From Betaproteobacteria bacterium (GTDB lineage Bacteria > Pseudomonadota > Gammaproteobacteria > Burkholderiales > SG8-39), in NCBI GenBank assembly GCA_947466535.1, contig CANIEV010000022.1, positions 1 through 34,433 of the forward strand: 34,433 nucleotides of DNA, read 5' to 3'. Position 1 is the stretch's first letter, and the number at the start of each line of letters is the position of its first letter. Below, piece after piece: positions 7,968 to 15,248 of this stretch. The position numbers were made by a program, and so were the translations under genes. A model generated the notes under the pieces. The model was not told the DNA's origin and did no database searches. It saw nothing but the letters and a program-made list of their open reading frames with translations.

Positions 7968-7996
7968 TTTACAAGACAATGCAATTGCATTACCAT
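7968..7996 (+). promoter_or_regulatory. Candidate prlF-yhaV promoter with palindromic operator in the spacer
   Basis: TTTACA (7968-7973) and TACCAT (7991-7996) are spaced 17 nt, a plausible sigma-70 pair. The spacer holds the perfect 14-bp palindrome AATGCAATTGCATT at 7978-7991. PrlF-type antitoxins repress their own operon through their AbrB-like DNA-binding domain, so this palindrome is a good candidate operator. Promoter and operator are predictions from sequence only. Confidence 0.5.
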
Positions 7997-8038
7997 TCGG
8001 ATTGATCCCTGAGCTGCGCTTCTCTACGCAGGTAAGCC

Positions 8039-8368
8039 ATGGCCACCAAACTCGAAGTCGAATCCACGCTGACCGACCGTTATCAGACGACGGTGCCGGA
8101 GACCGTGCGCCGCGCGCTTCGCCTGGGCAAGCGGGACAAGATCCACTACACCATCCGACCGGGCGGCGAGGTTGTGCTCACGCGTGCCGAGGCGGCCGAT
8201 GCCGATGACCCGGTGCTCGGGCAGTTCCTTGATTTTCTGGCGCGCGACATTGCGAGTCATCCCGAGCGCCTGAAGACGCTCGACGCCGGGTTCGTGCAAC
8301 GCGTGCAGGCACTGGTGGCCGGTGTGGAGATTGATCTCGACGCGCCATTGAATGCAGACGATGAATGA
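8039..8368 (+). CDS. prlF: PrlF-type antitoxin (AbrB-like, type II TA)
   Basis: A 109-residue antitoxin. The N-terminal half (about residues 6-48) is a swapped-hairpin AbrB-type DNA-binding domain, seen as ESTLTDRYQTTVPETVRRAL, GKRDKIHYTIRPGGEVVLTR. The C-terminal half (about 58-109) is acidic and helical (LGQFLDFLARDIASHPERLK) and would wrap the toxin. PrlF (SohA) neutralises YhaV and represses the pair. The stop codon overlaps the toxin ATG by 4 nt, the normal antitoxin-first coupling. A promoter-like element with a palindrome lies 50-70 nt upstream. Confidence 0.9.
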   Translation: MATKLEVESTLTDRYQTTVPETVRRALRLGKRDKIHYTIRPGGEVVLTRAEAADADDPVLGQFLDFLARDIASHPERLKTLDAGFVQRVQALVAGVEIDLDAPLNADDE

Positions 8369-8847
8369 GTGGCGCCAAACCCGAGCATCTGGTTGTCAAC
8401 GGCTGGACGGTCTTTGCTCATCCCTTGTTCCTCCGGCAGCTTGAATCGCTGACGCGGGAGGTCGAGACGCTGAAGAAAAAGGACCCGGTCGGCTACGCAA
8501 GGAAGAACGCCAGCAAACGCCTGACGGCGATCCTGAAGCTGGCATTCGAGGTGATACCGCAAGACCCCGCACGGCCTGAGTTCCGACAGGGCGGCACGCT
8601 GGGGAGCGATTACAAGCACTGGTTTCGCGCGAAGTTCTTCCAGCAATACCGGTTATTCTTCCGCTACCACGCTCAAAGCCGTGTAATCGTCCTTGCCTGG
8701 GTGAATGACGACAGCACGCTCCGGGCCTACGAGAGTGATGACGACGCGTACCGGGTGTTCCGCAAGATGCTGGATTCCGGACATCCGCCGGATGACTGGG
8801 ATAGCCTGCTGAGTCAGGCGAAGGTCGCGATGAAGTCCGGCCGGTAA
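8365..8847 (+). CDS. yhaV: YhaV-type toxin (ribonuclease)
   Basis: A 160-residue protein, the usual length for YhaV, a RelE-superfamily ribosome-dependent mRNA interferase. Recognisable family segments are NGWTVFAHPLFLRQLE at the start, the KKDPVGYARKNASKRLTAI helix, FRQGGTLGSDYKHWFRAKFF in the centre and RLFFRYHAQSRVIVLAWVND near residues 94-113, with the Arg and His residues expected in the active region. ATG overlaps the antitoxin stop. Nothing suggests truncation, so the pair looks functional. It is embedded in an accessory patch between catabolic operons and may help keep this DNA in place. Confidence 0.9.
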   Translation: MSGAKPEHLVVNGWTVFAHPLFLRQLESLTREVETLKKKDPVGYARKNASKRLTAILKLAFEVIPQDPARPEFRQGGTLGSDYKHWFRAKFFQQYRLFFRYHAQSRVIVLAWVNDDSTLRAYESDDDAYRVFRKMLDSGHPPDDWDSLLSQAKVAMKSGR

Positions 8848-8896
8848 AATTTCGAATCGGCTCGGATTTCGCTTGACGAGCGATGGGCGTGGGTGC

Positions 8897-9145
8897 TCAG
8901 GCGCTTGCAGGCGCCTTGCATGTCTCGTGCAACCGAGCCGGTGAAAGTTCCAGGCCATTGGGCCAGCTCAATGCACCGGCATCGATAAACAGGCGCTGGA
9001 AATACGTTTCGTCCTGCAACGGTGCGAGCAACGGGCCGCTTCGTTTCAAGAGTTCTCGACCGTCAAAGATGCCGTGCTTGCCATCGGAGAAGGTCAATGC
9101 GACCTGAAAGGCGCCCTGGTAATTCGCTTCGATCAATTTAATCAT
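8897..9145 (-). CDS. DUF2442 domain protein
   Basis: An 82-residue protein that begins MIKLIEANYQGAFQVALTFS and continues DGKHGIFDGRELL, with the PLLAPLQDETYFQRLFID and GALSWPNGLELSPARLH segments that define DUF2442. The start at 9145 is preferred over the ATG 13 codons upstream because family members begin at this point and AGGA/GGGAG sequences precede it. Many DUF2442 genes pair with a DUF4160 gene and are suspected toxin-antitoxin or regulatory modules. No DUF4160 gene is visible in the 200 nt upstream, so it is an orphan here. Function unknown. It converges on yhaV with 49 nt between them. Confidence 0.8.
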   Translation of the reverse strand: MIKLIEANYQGAFQVALTFSDGKHGIFDGRELLKRSGPLLAPLQDETYFQRLFIDAGALSWPNGLELSPARLHETCKAPASA

Positions 9146-9310
9146 CCTGATCCGCTCCCTGAGTTCGTTTATTCGATGGCGCAAGGCTCTTTGTCCGGTC
9201 GTACGTGGGGCTAATTGACAAAAAGACGGCCGAACCCGGCAGCCATCGCAGACAATTGCGCACTTTGCCTTTTCAATAAGTCCGACTGGTGCGTGAAAGC
9301 GGGTAATCCG

Positions 9311-9328
9311 GTTGCTAATTCTAGCAAC
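9311..9328. other. Small stem-loop in the gap before the VOC gene end
   Basis: GTTGCTA (9311-9317) and TAGCAAC (9322-9328) form a 7-bp stem with a 4-nt loop. It sits 18 nt beyond the stop of the minus-strand VOC gene, where a terminator would be, but no T-run follows on either strand. It may be a weak terminator, an RNA end-protecting hairpin or an operator. Confidence 0.35.
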
Positions 9329-9346
9329 TTGATATCCTGAAGCCGC

Positions 9347-9796
9347 TTACCCCTTCGGATCGTAGAACACCAGCCCTTCGATCCGATCGGCCTCTCCCGG
9401 CTCCATCCGGGCGCGCAGTTCGATCACGTTGCGGTCGGGGTCGCGCACGAACACCGACACGTGGCCGTCACCGAAGCTCACCGGCCCCTGCGTTATCGCG
9501 ATGGCGCTTTGCTTCAGCACCGCGATCGTCTCCCGGATGTCGCTCACGCGAAGCGCGACGTGGGTGTAGCCGGGGTGCTTCTCCGGCACGTCCATCAGGA
9601 TGTTCTTCCCGCCGGTGAGGTCGACGCCGTTGACGATCAGGTTGATCTCGACGCCGGCCTCGTTCCTGATGATGACCACCGCGTCGAAATCGACCTCGTG
9701 TTCCAGCCGGAAGCCGAAGATGGCGTAGAAGGCAAGTGAGCGCGCCCTGTCTGCCACGCGGATGCCGAGGTGGTCCACCTTTTCGATCGTGATCAT
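9347..9796 (-). CDS. VOC superfamily protein (glyoxalase/dioxygenase-like)
   Basis: A 149-residue protein with the vicinal oxygen chelate metal triad: H9 in [10 protein letters not shown], a His in [11 protein letters not shown] in the second module and Glu in [10 protein letters not shown]. It has the two beta-alpha-beta-beta-beta modules of a lyase or isomerase type VOC protein. It is the last gene of the long minus-strand operon, 40 nt after ligJ. A role downstream of ring cleavage, for instance in tautomer or lactone handling, is conceivable but is not shown by the sequence. It is not closely similar to the VOC protein at 5277. Confidence 0.82.
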   Translation of the reverse strand: MITIEKVDHLGIRVADRARSLAFYAIFGFRLEHEVDFDAVVIIRNEAGVEINLIVNGVDLTGGKNILMDVPEKHPGYTHVALRVSDIRETIAVLKQSAIAITQGPVSFGDGHVSVFVRDPDRNVIELRARMEPGEADRIEGLVFYDPKG

Positions 9797-9836
9797 CGTT
9801 GTCTGCTCCGCGGGTTAGTGGCGTTTCCGGCTTCGT

Positions 9837-10847
9837 TCAGCCGAGCCTGAAGCGCGGGAACACCTTTTTCACGTTGCCTTCGTACACCTTGGTGCGGTCG
9901 GCGTCCGTCAGCCAGTCGATCTTGTCGATGTAGCGCTTGGTGTCGTCGTAGTGGTGATTGGTGCGCGGGTCGATGCCGCGCACCGCGCCCACCATCTCGG
10001 AGGCGAACAGGATGTTGTCCACCGGAATCACCTTGAACAGGCAATCGATGCCGGCCTGGTGGTACACGCAGGTGTCGAAGTACACGTTCTTGAGCAGCCA
10101 CTCCTCCAGCGGCGGGAGCTTCATGTCCTGCGCGATGCCGCGAAAGCGCCCCCAGTGGTAGGGCACCGCGCCGCCACCGTGCGGCACGATGAAGCGCAGC
10201 GTGGGGAAGTCGGTGAAGAGTTTTGAGGTCAGGAACTGCATGAAGGCGGTGGTGTCCGCGTTCAGGTAGTGCGAGCCGGTGGTGTGGAAGTTGGGATTGC
10301 AGGAGGCGCTCACGTGCACCATCGCCGGTACGTCCAGCTCCACCATCTTTTCGTATAGCGGGTACCAGTGGCGGTCGGTGAGCGGCGGGGAGTTCCACAG
10401 GCCGCCGGAAGGATCGGGATTGAGGTTCAGGCCGATGAAGCCGAACTGGTTCACGCAGCGCTCGAGTTCCCGGATGCTCGACCCGACGTCCACGCCCGCG
10501 GACTGCGGCAGCTGGCAGACGCCGACGAAATTCTTCGGGTAGAGGTTGCAGACCCGGTGGATGAGTTCGTTGCAGTGCTCGGTCCAGTGCTGACTGGTGG
10601 TGGCGTCGCCGATGTGGTGCGCCATCGCGCTCGCGCGCGGGGAAAAGATCGTCACATCGGTGCCGCGCTCGCGCTGCATGCGAAGTTGCGCGCCTTCCAG
10701 GCTTTCGCGGATCTCGTCGTCCGAGATGCTGATGCTGCCCTTGGTGCGTTGCGCTGTGGGCTTGTCGAGGTTGGCGATCTGGTCCTTGCGCCAGGCTTCG
10801 AGCGCTTTCGGCGCGGTGGTGTAGTGGCCGTGGCAGTCGATGATCAT
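9837..10847 (-). CDS. ligJ: 4-oxalomesaconate hydratase, LigJ type
   Basis: A 336-residue amidohydrolase-superfamily enzyme that adds water to 4-oxalomesaconate to give 4-carboxy-4-hydroxy-2-oxoadipate in the protocatechuate 4,5-cleavage and gallate routes. It starts MIIDCHGHYTTAPKALEAWR, close to LigJ as remembered. With this start the metal-site residues fall at H6, H8, H178, H223 and E284 (in FASEMVG). A glutamate in place of the usual barrel Asp is a hallmark of LigJ, and the numbering equals that recalled for the Sphingobium enzyme. The frame remains open upstream, but that is a shadow of the ligase gene; the ATG at 10847 is 16 nt after the ligase stop. LigC, LigI and LigK are not found in this window. 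Confidence 0.88.
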   Translation of the reverse strand: MIIDCHGHYTTAPKALEAWRKDQIANLDKPTAQRTKGSISISDDEIRESLEGAQLRMQRERGTDVTIFSPRASAMAHHIGDATTSQHWTEHCNELIHRVCNLYPKNFVGVCQLPQSAGVDVGSSIRELERCVNQFGFIGLNLNPDPSGGLWNSPPLTDRHWYPLYEKMVELDVPAMVHVSASCNPNFHTTGSHYLNADTTAFMQFLTSKLFTDFPTLRFIVPHGGGAVPYHWGRFRGIAQDMKLPPLEEWLLKNVYFDTCVYHQAGIDCLFKVIPVDNILFASEMVGAVRGIDPRTNHHYDDTKRYIDKIDWLTDADRTKVYEGNVKKVFPRFRLG

Positions 10848-10863
10848 GGGGGGGCTTCTTTCG

Positions 10864-12747
10864 CTAGCGTTTCGTTTTCTCAGCGGCGACAAGGATGTGC
10901 GCGCCGGGCGTTTCGCTGTAGAGCTCGTCCACCAGTGAGGCGCGGCAGCCGAGCACCGCGCGCTGGTTGATCGAGCCCTTGTCGGTGATCTCGCCCGCGT
11001 CGATCGAGGGCGGCACATCCAGGAGCCGTGCGCGCGCGATGCGGTTGGAGCTGCCTGTGCTCTCGGACGAGAGCGCATCGAGGATCGACTGGAACTTCGT
11101 GCGTACCGCGGGATGCGCGAGCACCTGCGGGGGCGTCGCATCCGCGGGCAGTCTGTCGCAGAGTTCGCGGCACAGGTGCAGGTGCGGGAAGATCATCGCG
11201 CCGGCGTAGTCCTGATCGTGGCCGGTGATGACCACGTCCTGCACCAACGGTGCGCCCTTGAGGATGATCTTCATCCGCAGGCTGCCCACGTCCACCCAGG
11301 TGGCGGTGGCGAGCTTGAAGTCCTCCGACACGCGGCCGTCGAACAACAGGCCTTCCTGCGGGTCGGCGGGATCGACGAACTTCAGCGCATCGCCCATGCG
11401 GTAGAAGCCTTCCTGGTCGAAGTGCGCGGCGGTGATGTCCGGCTGCTTCCAGTAGCCCGGGGTGATGCTCGGTCCGCGAAAGCGCGCTTCGAGCTTGCCC
11501 GCGTTGGGGATGAGCTTCACCTCCACCGCCGGCACCGGGATGCCGACCACGCCGGTGCGGCCGGTGTCCCAGCCGCCGAACAGCGCCGAGGGCGCGGTTT
11601 CGGTGGAGCCGAGGCCGCTGATCATCAGCACCCGTTCGCCGACTGCGTCCATCGCCACCTGTTCCATGCCGGTCCAGATGTGCTGGGACATGCCGGCGCC
11701 CGCATAGAGCATGCATTGCAGCTTGCTGAAGAAATGCCGCGCGAAGGCACGGTCGCGCTGCAGATGGGGCAGCAGTTCCTCGTAGCCCTTGGGTACGTTG
11801 AAGTAGAAGGTGGGGGCGATCTCGCGCAGGTTGCGCACCGTCTTGTCGATGCCGCCGGGCATCGGCTTGCCGTCGTCGATGTAATAGGAGCCGCCGTTGT
11901 AGACCGCGATGCCGAACTGCTGGTTGCCCGCGGCGGTGTGGTGCCAGGGCGTCCATTCGCACAGCGTGGGCGGCGCATCGCCCAGGAAGGGCAGGGACTG
12001 CAGCACCATCTGCTGGTTACTGCAGAGCATGCGCTGGGTGTTGATGACCGCCTTGGGCATGCCGGTGGAGCCGGAGGTAAACAAAAACTTCGCCACCGTG
12101 TCCGCGTTTACCTTCGCATTGGCCGCGGCCACCGCGGCGGTGGGCTCGCGTTCGAGATCAGCGAAGGCGGTGGCCTTGCGTCCACCGTTCGGAAAATTCG
12201 GCGGATTTTCCACCACCACGAGTTCGGTATCGGGCGGGCAGGCGGCGGCGATTGCCTTTGCAAAGCGCTCGCCGTCCCAGGCGAAGACGAGGCCGGGCTG
12301 CAACAGGCCGAAGGCGAATTTCAGCTTGCCGTGGTCGGTGGACACGAGCGAATACGCGGGCGAGATCGCGCAATACGGGATGCCCACGTGCATTGCGGCG
12401 AACGACAGGATGGCGTGCTCGATGCCGCCTTCGGAGAGGATCACCACCGGCCGCTCGGGCGACAGACCTCGATCGAGCAGGCCCTGCGCGATGCGCCGGG
12501 CGCGTCGCCACGCCTCGCCGAAGGTCAGCGTGCGCCAGTTACCGTCGCGGCCGCGTTCGCCCAGCAGAACGCGATCGGGCGCGACCGATGCCCAGTGCGC
12601 AAGGCGCTCGGTGACTTCGCGCGGGTACGGCTTGAGTTCCTGCGGCGAGGAAAGATAGATCACGCCGCCCCGGCCCTTACGCACGTTCATGCCGCGCGGG
12701 CCGAGGTTCGCCGCGCGCAGCGGCAGCGGATTGCGTGCCGCCGCCAT
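10864..12747 (-). CDS. Feruloyl-CoA synthase-type acyl-CoA ligase
   Basis: A 627-residue AMP-forming ligase that activates an aromatic or phenylpropenoid acid as its CoA thioester. The opening (GGVIYLSSPQELKPYPREVT) and the closing stretch (GEITDKGSINQRAVL) are typical of bacterial feruloyl-CoA synthases. The ATP-binding P-loop FTSGSTGMPKA is at about 223-233, and GLGSTETAP and YRMGDALKFVDP provide the A5 and A8 type motifs. It begins 2 nt after the crotonase stop, which suggests a paired action (CoA activation, then hydration), as in ferulate side-chain shortening. No vanillin dehydrogenase is present nearby, so ferulate itself is only one possibility. The upstream extension of this frame is a shadow of the crotonase gene. 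Confidence 0.85.
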   Translation of the reverse strand: MAAARNPLPLRAANLGPRGMNVRKGRGGVIYLSSPQELKPYPREVTERLAHWASVAPDRVLLGERGRDGNWRTLTFGEAWRRARRIAQGLLDRGLSPERPVVILSEGGIEHAILSFAAMHVGIPYCAISPAYSLVSTDHGKLKFAFGLLQPGLVFAWDGERFAKAIAAACPPDTELVVVENPPNFPNGGRKATAFADLEREPTAAVAAANAKVNADTVAKFLFTSGSTGMPKAVINTQRMLCSNQQMVLQSLPFLGDAPPTLCEWTPWHHTAAGNQQFGIAVYNGGSYYIDDGKPMPGGIDKTVRNLREIAPTFYFNVPKGYEELLPHLQRDRAFARHFFSKLQCMLYAGAGMSQHIWTGMEQVAMDAVGERVLMISGLGSTETAPSALFGGWDTGRTGVVGIPVPAVEVKLIPNAGKLEARFRGPSITPGYWKQPDITAAHFDQEGFYRMGDALKFVDPADPQEGLLFDGRVSEDFKLATATWVDVGSLRMKIILKGAPLVQDVVITGHDQDYAGAMIFPHLHLCRELCDRLPADATPPQVLAHPAVRTKFQSILDALSSESTGSSNRIARARLLDVPPSIDAGEITDKGSINQRAVLGCRASLVDELYSETPGAHILVAAEKTKR

Positions 12748-12749
12748 GC

Positions 12750-13550
12750 TCAGGACTTCTTGACCTTGGCCGCGCGTTTCTCGAGGAAGGCGGTAAGGCG
12801 TTCCTTCGCGGCGGGCTCGGCCTGCACGATGCCGGCGATCATCGATTCCATCATCATGCCGTGGTCGTGGGTGGCTTCGGCGATGCGCGGCAGCACGTGC
12901 ATCAGGCCGTAGTTGGTGTGCGGCGCGTTGCCGGCGATCTTCTTCGCGAGCTCGATGCCTTTTTCCAGGCCTTTGCCCTCGGGCACGAGGTAATGCGCAA
13001 GTCCGATGCGTTCGCCGTCTTCCGCGTTGTACACGCGGCCGGTGAACATCATGTCGGCCATGCGCGAGGCGCCGATCAGCCGTGGCACGCGCACCGAGCC
13101 GCCACCGCCGACGAAGATGCCGCGCTGGCCTTCGGGCAGCGCGTAGAAGGTGGAGGGTTCGGAGACGCGGATATGGCAGGAGGCCGCGAGTTCGAGGCCG
13201 CCGCCCACCACCGCGCCGTGCAGCACTGCCACCACCGGCACGCTGCCGAACTGCACCGGGTCGAAGCACTGGTGGCCCATCACCGAATGCAGCATGCCGT
13301 CGGCGGCCGAGAGCGCATCGAGTTCGGAAAGATCCAGCCCGGCGCAGAAATGCTCGCCTTCACCGTAGAGCACCGCCGCGTTGATTTCCTCGGGCATGTT
13401 GGCGAAGGTGTGCTGGATGCCGCGGAACAGGCCTTCGTTGAGCGCGTTGCGCTTGGCCGGGCGCGACAGGCGTACCAGCGCGATGTCGCCCTGGTATTCG
13501 ACGTGGACGTGGTCGGGCGCGGAACGCTTCCCGCGGGGCGTGAGCTTCAT
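12750..13550 (-). CDS. Crotonase-family enoyl-CoA hydratase
   Basis: A 266-residue cytosolic enzyme of the enoyl-CoA hydratase/isomerase fold. It shows the oxyanion-hole segments EHFCAGLDLSEL (about 66-77) and HGAVVGGGLELAASC (about 111-125) and the catalytic pair E120 and E140, spaced 20 residues as in true hydratases (E144/E164 in the rat enzyme). A distinctive glycine-rich loop, FVGGGGSVRVPRLIG, follows E140. GGAGAA just before the ATG at 13550 sets the start, and the frame upstream is noise. Position directly before a feruloyl-CoA synthase-type ligase suggests it hydrates an arylpropenoyl-CoA or a dearomatised ring-CoA. It is far too short to be BoxC, which is about 550 residues. Confidence 0.87.
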   Translation of the reverse strand: MKLTPRGKRSAPDHVHVEYQGDIALVRLSRPAKRNALNEGLFRGIQHTFANMPEEINAAVLYGEGEHFCAGLDLSELDALSAADGMLHSVMGHQCFDPVQFGSVPVVAVLHGAVVGGGLELAASCHIRVSEPSTFYALPEGQRGIFVGGGGSVRVPRLIGASRMADMMFTGRVYNAEDGERIGLAHYLVPEGKGLEKGIELAKKIAGNAPHTNYGLMHVLPRIAEATHDHGMMMESMIAGIVQAEPAAKERLTAFLEKRAAKVKKS

Positions 13551-13645
13551 GGGTTCTCCTTCGGATGCTTCTGTTGCCGCCGGCGCGCGATTCGAATGAC
13601 GGGCGTGCGCCGGGTGATGCGTGTTGCTTGGCTGTCGCCTTGGGT

Positions 13646-14470
13646 CTAGTGAACCGGTCGAAGCGACACCGACGCGTTGCCCGATGCGGACGATTGCCCG
13701 TAGGGGCCGTGCTGCACGCCGGTGTATTTCTCGTGCTCTTCGTCGAGCGTGCCGAGAATGGTGGCAATCACCCGCCCGCCGACTTCGGCCTTCACCGCCT
13801 TGGAGTACGCGGGCAGCCATTCCTTGGCTTCGCGCACCTTGCCCGCCTTCAGCATGTCGATGAAGCGGAAGTCGGTGTCCATGAATTCCTGCGAGGGCCA
13901 TTTCTCCTGGCCGCGCTGGATGTCGTGGGCGAAGCTGGTGCTGCCCACCACCGCGATCTTCTTGCCGGTCTTGGCGGCGGCGCGACGCACCGCGGCGCCC
14001 ACCGCGAGGCATTCCTCGAGCGAGGCGAGGATGCAGGTGCCCATCGAGATCAGCGGCACTTCCATCTTCGGGTCCATGTACTGCATCGGAACCACGGTGC
14101 CGTAGTCGAGCGAGTAATCGGGGGCGTCGTTGCGGCCGGTCATCGCGCCGGTGGCGCCGATCTCGTTGATGATCGCATCGGCCAGCACCGGGTCGCCCTT
14201 CCACTTGTAGGGGATGGCGGGAATGAGGTCGGGCGCTTCGTCGGCCACGCATACGCCAGTGAGCTCGGCGTGGTTGGTGACGTACCAGGGAAAGGTCGTC
14301 ACCCAGTGGGTGGACATGAGCACGATCGCGTCGGGCTTGGCCGCGCGGATCTCTTCGCCGAGCAGGCGGATGCCCTGGATCAGCCCGCGGGTGAAATCGG
14401 GCGCGCGCGATTCGATGCCGATGCGCGGCGAGTGGGTGGTGATGGCGCTGCGGATGACGTTGGTGCTCAT
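13646..14470 (-). CDS. Class III extradiol ring-cleavage dioxygenase, LigB-type catalytic subunit
   Basis: A 274-residue LigB-superfamily dioxygenase that cleaves a catechol or aminophenol ring next to the hydroxyl using Fe(II). Likely ligands are H13 (ITTHSPR) and H55 (MSTHW), with H182 (SFAHD) as the acid-base residue and a Glu near 229 as third ligand. The overall pattern is nearer the homoprotocatechuate and 2-aminophenol dioxygenase branch than LigB proper. No LigA-like gene adjoins it. Its start is 12 nt after the RidA gene. Since 2-aminomuconate deaminases are RidA-family enzymes, an amino-substituted ring is an attractive substrate, but this is inference from neighbourhood. Confidence 0.85.
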   Translation of the reverse strand: MSTNVIRSAITTHSPRIGIESRAPDFTRGLIQGIRLLGEEIRAAKPDAIVLMSTHWVTTFPWYVTNHAELTGVCVADEAPDLIPAIPYKWKGDPVLADAIINEIGATGAMTGRNDAPDYSLDYGTVVPMQYMDPKMEVPLISMGTCILASLEECLAVGAAVRRAAAKTGKKIAVVGSTSFAHDIQRGQEKWPSQEFMDTDFRFIDMLKAGKVREAKEWLPAYSKAVKAEVGGRVIATILGTLDEEHEKYTGVQHGPYGQSSASGNASVSLRPVH

Positions 14471-14482
14471 GCCGTGTACTCC

Positions 14483-14887
14483 TTAGTCGTAGCTTGCGAT
14501 GCAGTCGATCTCGACATTCACGCCCTTGCGGTGCGGGCTTGCCCCCACGCACGTGCGGGTGACCTTCTCGCCGTCCATGAAATCGCGGAAGGCTTCATTG
14601 AAGGCAGGAAAGTCATCGGTGTTGCGCAGCGACACGCGCATGTTCACCACGTTGGCCATGGTCAAGCCTGCGGTGGCGAGGATGTTCCTGAGATTGGTGA
14701 GCGTCTGGCGGGTCTGGTCGCCGATGTCGGCGGACACCACTTCGCGCGTCTTCGGGTCGAGCGGTCCCTGTCCTGAGACGAACAGCAGGTTCCCGGTGCG
14801 GATCGCCTGCGCCAGCGGCGAGGGTTTGGACTTGTCCGTGAAACCGGTTACCGGGGCGTCGGGCGAGGTGATGATCTGTTTGGGCAT
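14483..14887 (-). CDS. RidA/YjgF family protein (imine deaminase, possibly aminomuconate deaminase)
   Basis: A 134-residue protein of the trimeric RidA family. Seen motifs: TGNLLFVSGQGPLDP (about 31-45), QTLTNLRNILATAGLTMANVV, and the ligand-binding R111 (TRTCVG) and E127 (NVEIDCIAS) that match R105 and E120 of RidA, so imine hydrolysis is plausible. The ATG at 14887 has AGGAG about 8 nt upstream; earlier in-frame ATGs lie inside the repeat cluster edge. Immediately downstream is the LigB-like dioxygenase gene. In 2-aminophenol and 3-hydroxyanthranilate breakdown a RidA-family enzyme deaminates 2-aminomuconate, so a specialised deaminase role is possible. A general housekeeping role is the alternative. 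Confidence 0.87.
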   Translation of the reverse strand: MPKQIITSPDAPVTGFTDKSKPSPLAQAIRTGNLLFVSGQGPLDPKTREVVSADIGDQTRQTLTNLRNILATAGLTMANVVNMRVSLRNTDDFPAFNEAFRDFMDGEKVTRTCVGASPHRKGVNVEIDCIASYD

Positions 14888-15248
14888 CGTGGGGCTCCTG
14901 GGGGATGGGAGGATTATCTCAAGCGGGGCGGAATTCGGGGCGGGATTGCTTCGCTTCCCTCGCAATGACGGCTGAGGGTGTCATCGCGAGGAGCGCAGCG
15001 ACGCGGCAATCGCGGTCGTGGTGCCGGGGGAGATTGCTTCGCTTCGCTCGCAATGACGGGCCGAGGGTGTCATTGCGGGGAGTGCGCGACGCGGCAATCG
15101 CGGTCGAGGCGCAGAAGGAGATTGCGTCGCTGCGCTCGCAATGACGGGCGAGTGTGTCATTGCGAGGAGCGCAGCGACATGGCAATCCCGGTCGAGGCGC
15201 AGAAGGAGACTGAGTCGCTTCGCTCGCAATGACGGCCGGCGGCGGTGC
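14888..15248. repeat. Dispersed palindromic repeat cluster B filling a 361-nt gene-free gap
   Basis: From 14942 to 15233 at least seven half-units alternate in orientation: forward copies containing GATTGCTTCGCT or GATTGCGTCGCT and CTCGCAATGAC, and reverse copies beginning GTCATTGCGAGGAG and ending CGGCAATC. Two halves face each other to make long imperfect hairpins, and units are separated by a GGTCGAGGCGCAGAAGG spacer repeated twice. Same family as the clusters at 1483-1656 and 18493-18595. Short open frames on both strands here are products of the repeat. Between the cluster and RidA, GATAAT on the minus strand (14913-14918) could be a -10 box, but no convincing -35 was found. The cluster separates the thioesterase and RidA genes, so readthrough may be reduced. 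Confidence 0.85.

Noticed and set aside
11113..12912. Plus-strand frame of 599 codons opposite the feruloyl-CoA synthase-type gene
   Set aside because: Composition is that of an antisense shadow, without motifs; the ligase on the other strand has all its motifs.
12748..13269. Upstream extension of the feruloyl-CoA synthase-type ligase frame
   Set aside because: It is out of frame with, and fully covered by, the crotonase gene, and is Arg-rich with no conserved content.
12750..13550. BoxC (dihydrodiol ring-opening enzyme) as identity of the crotonase
   Set aside because: BoxC is about twice as long; this protein has only one crotonase domain with the E120/E140 hydratase pair.
14905..15232. 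Overlapping small reading frames on both strands rich in VIARSAATRQS-like peptides
   Set aside because: They arise from translating the dispersed repeat in several frames; they have no ribosome sites and no protein family resemblance.
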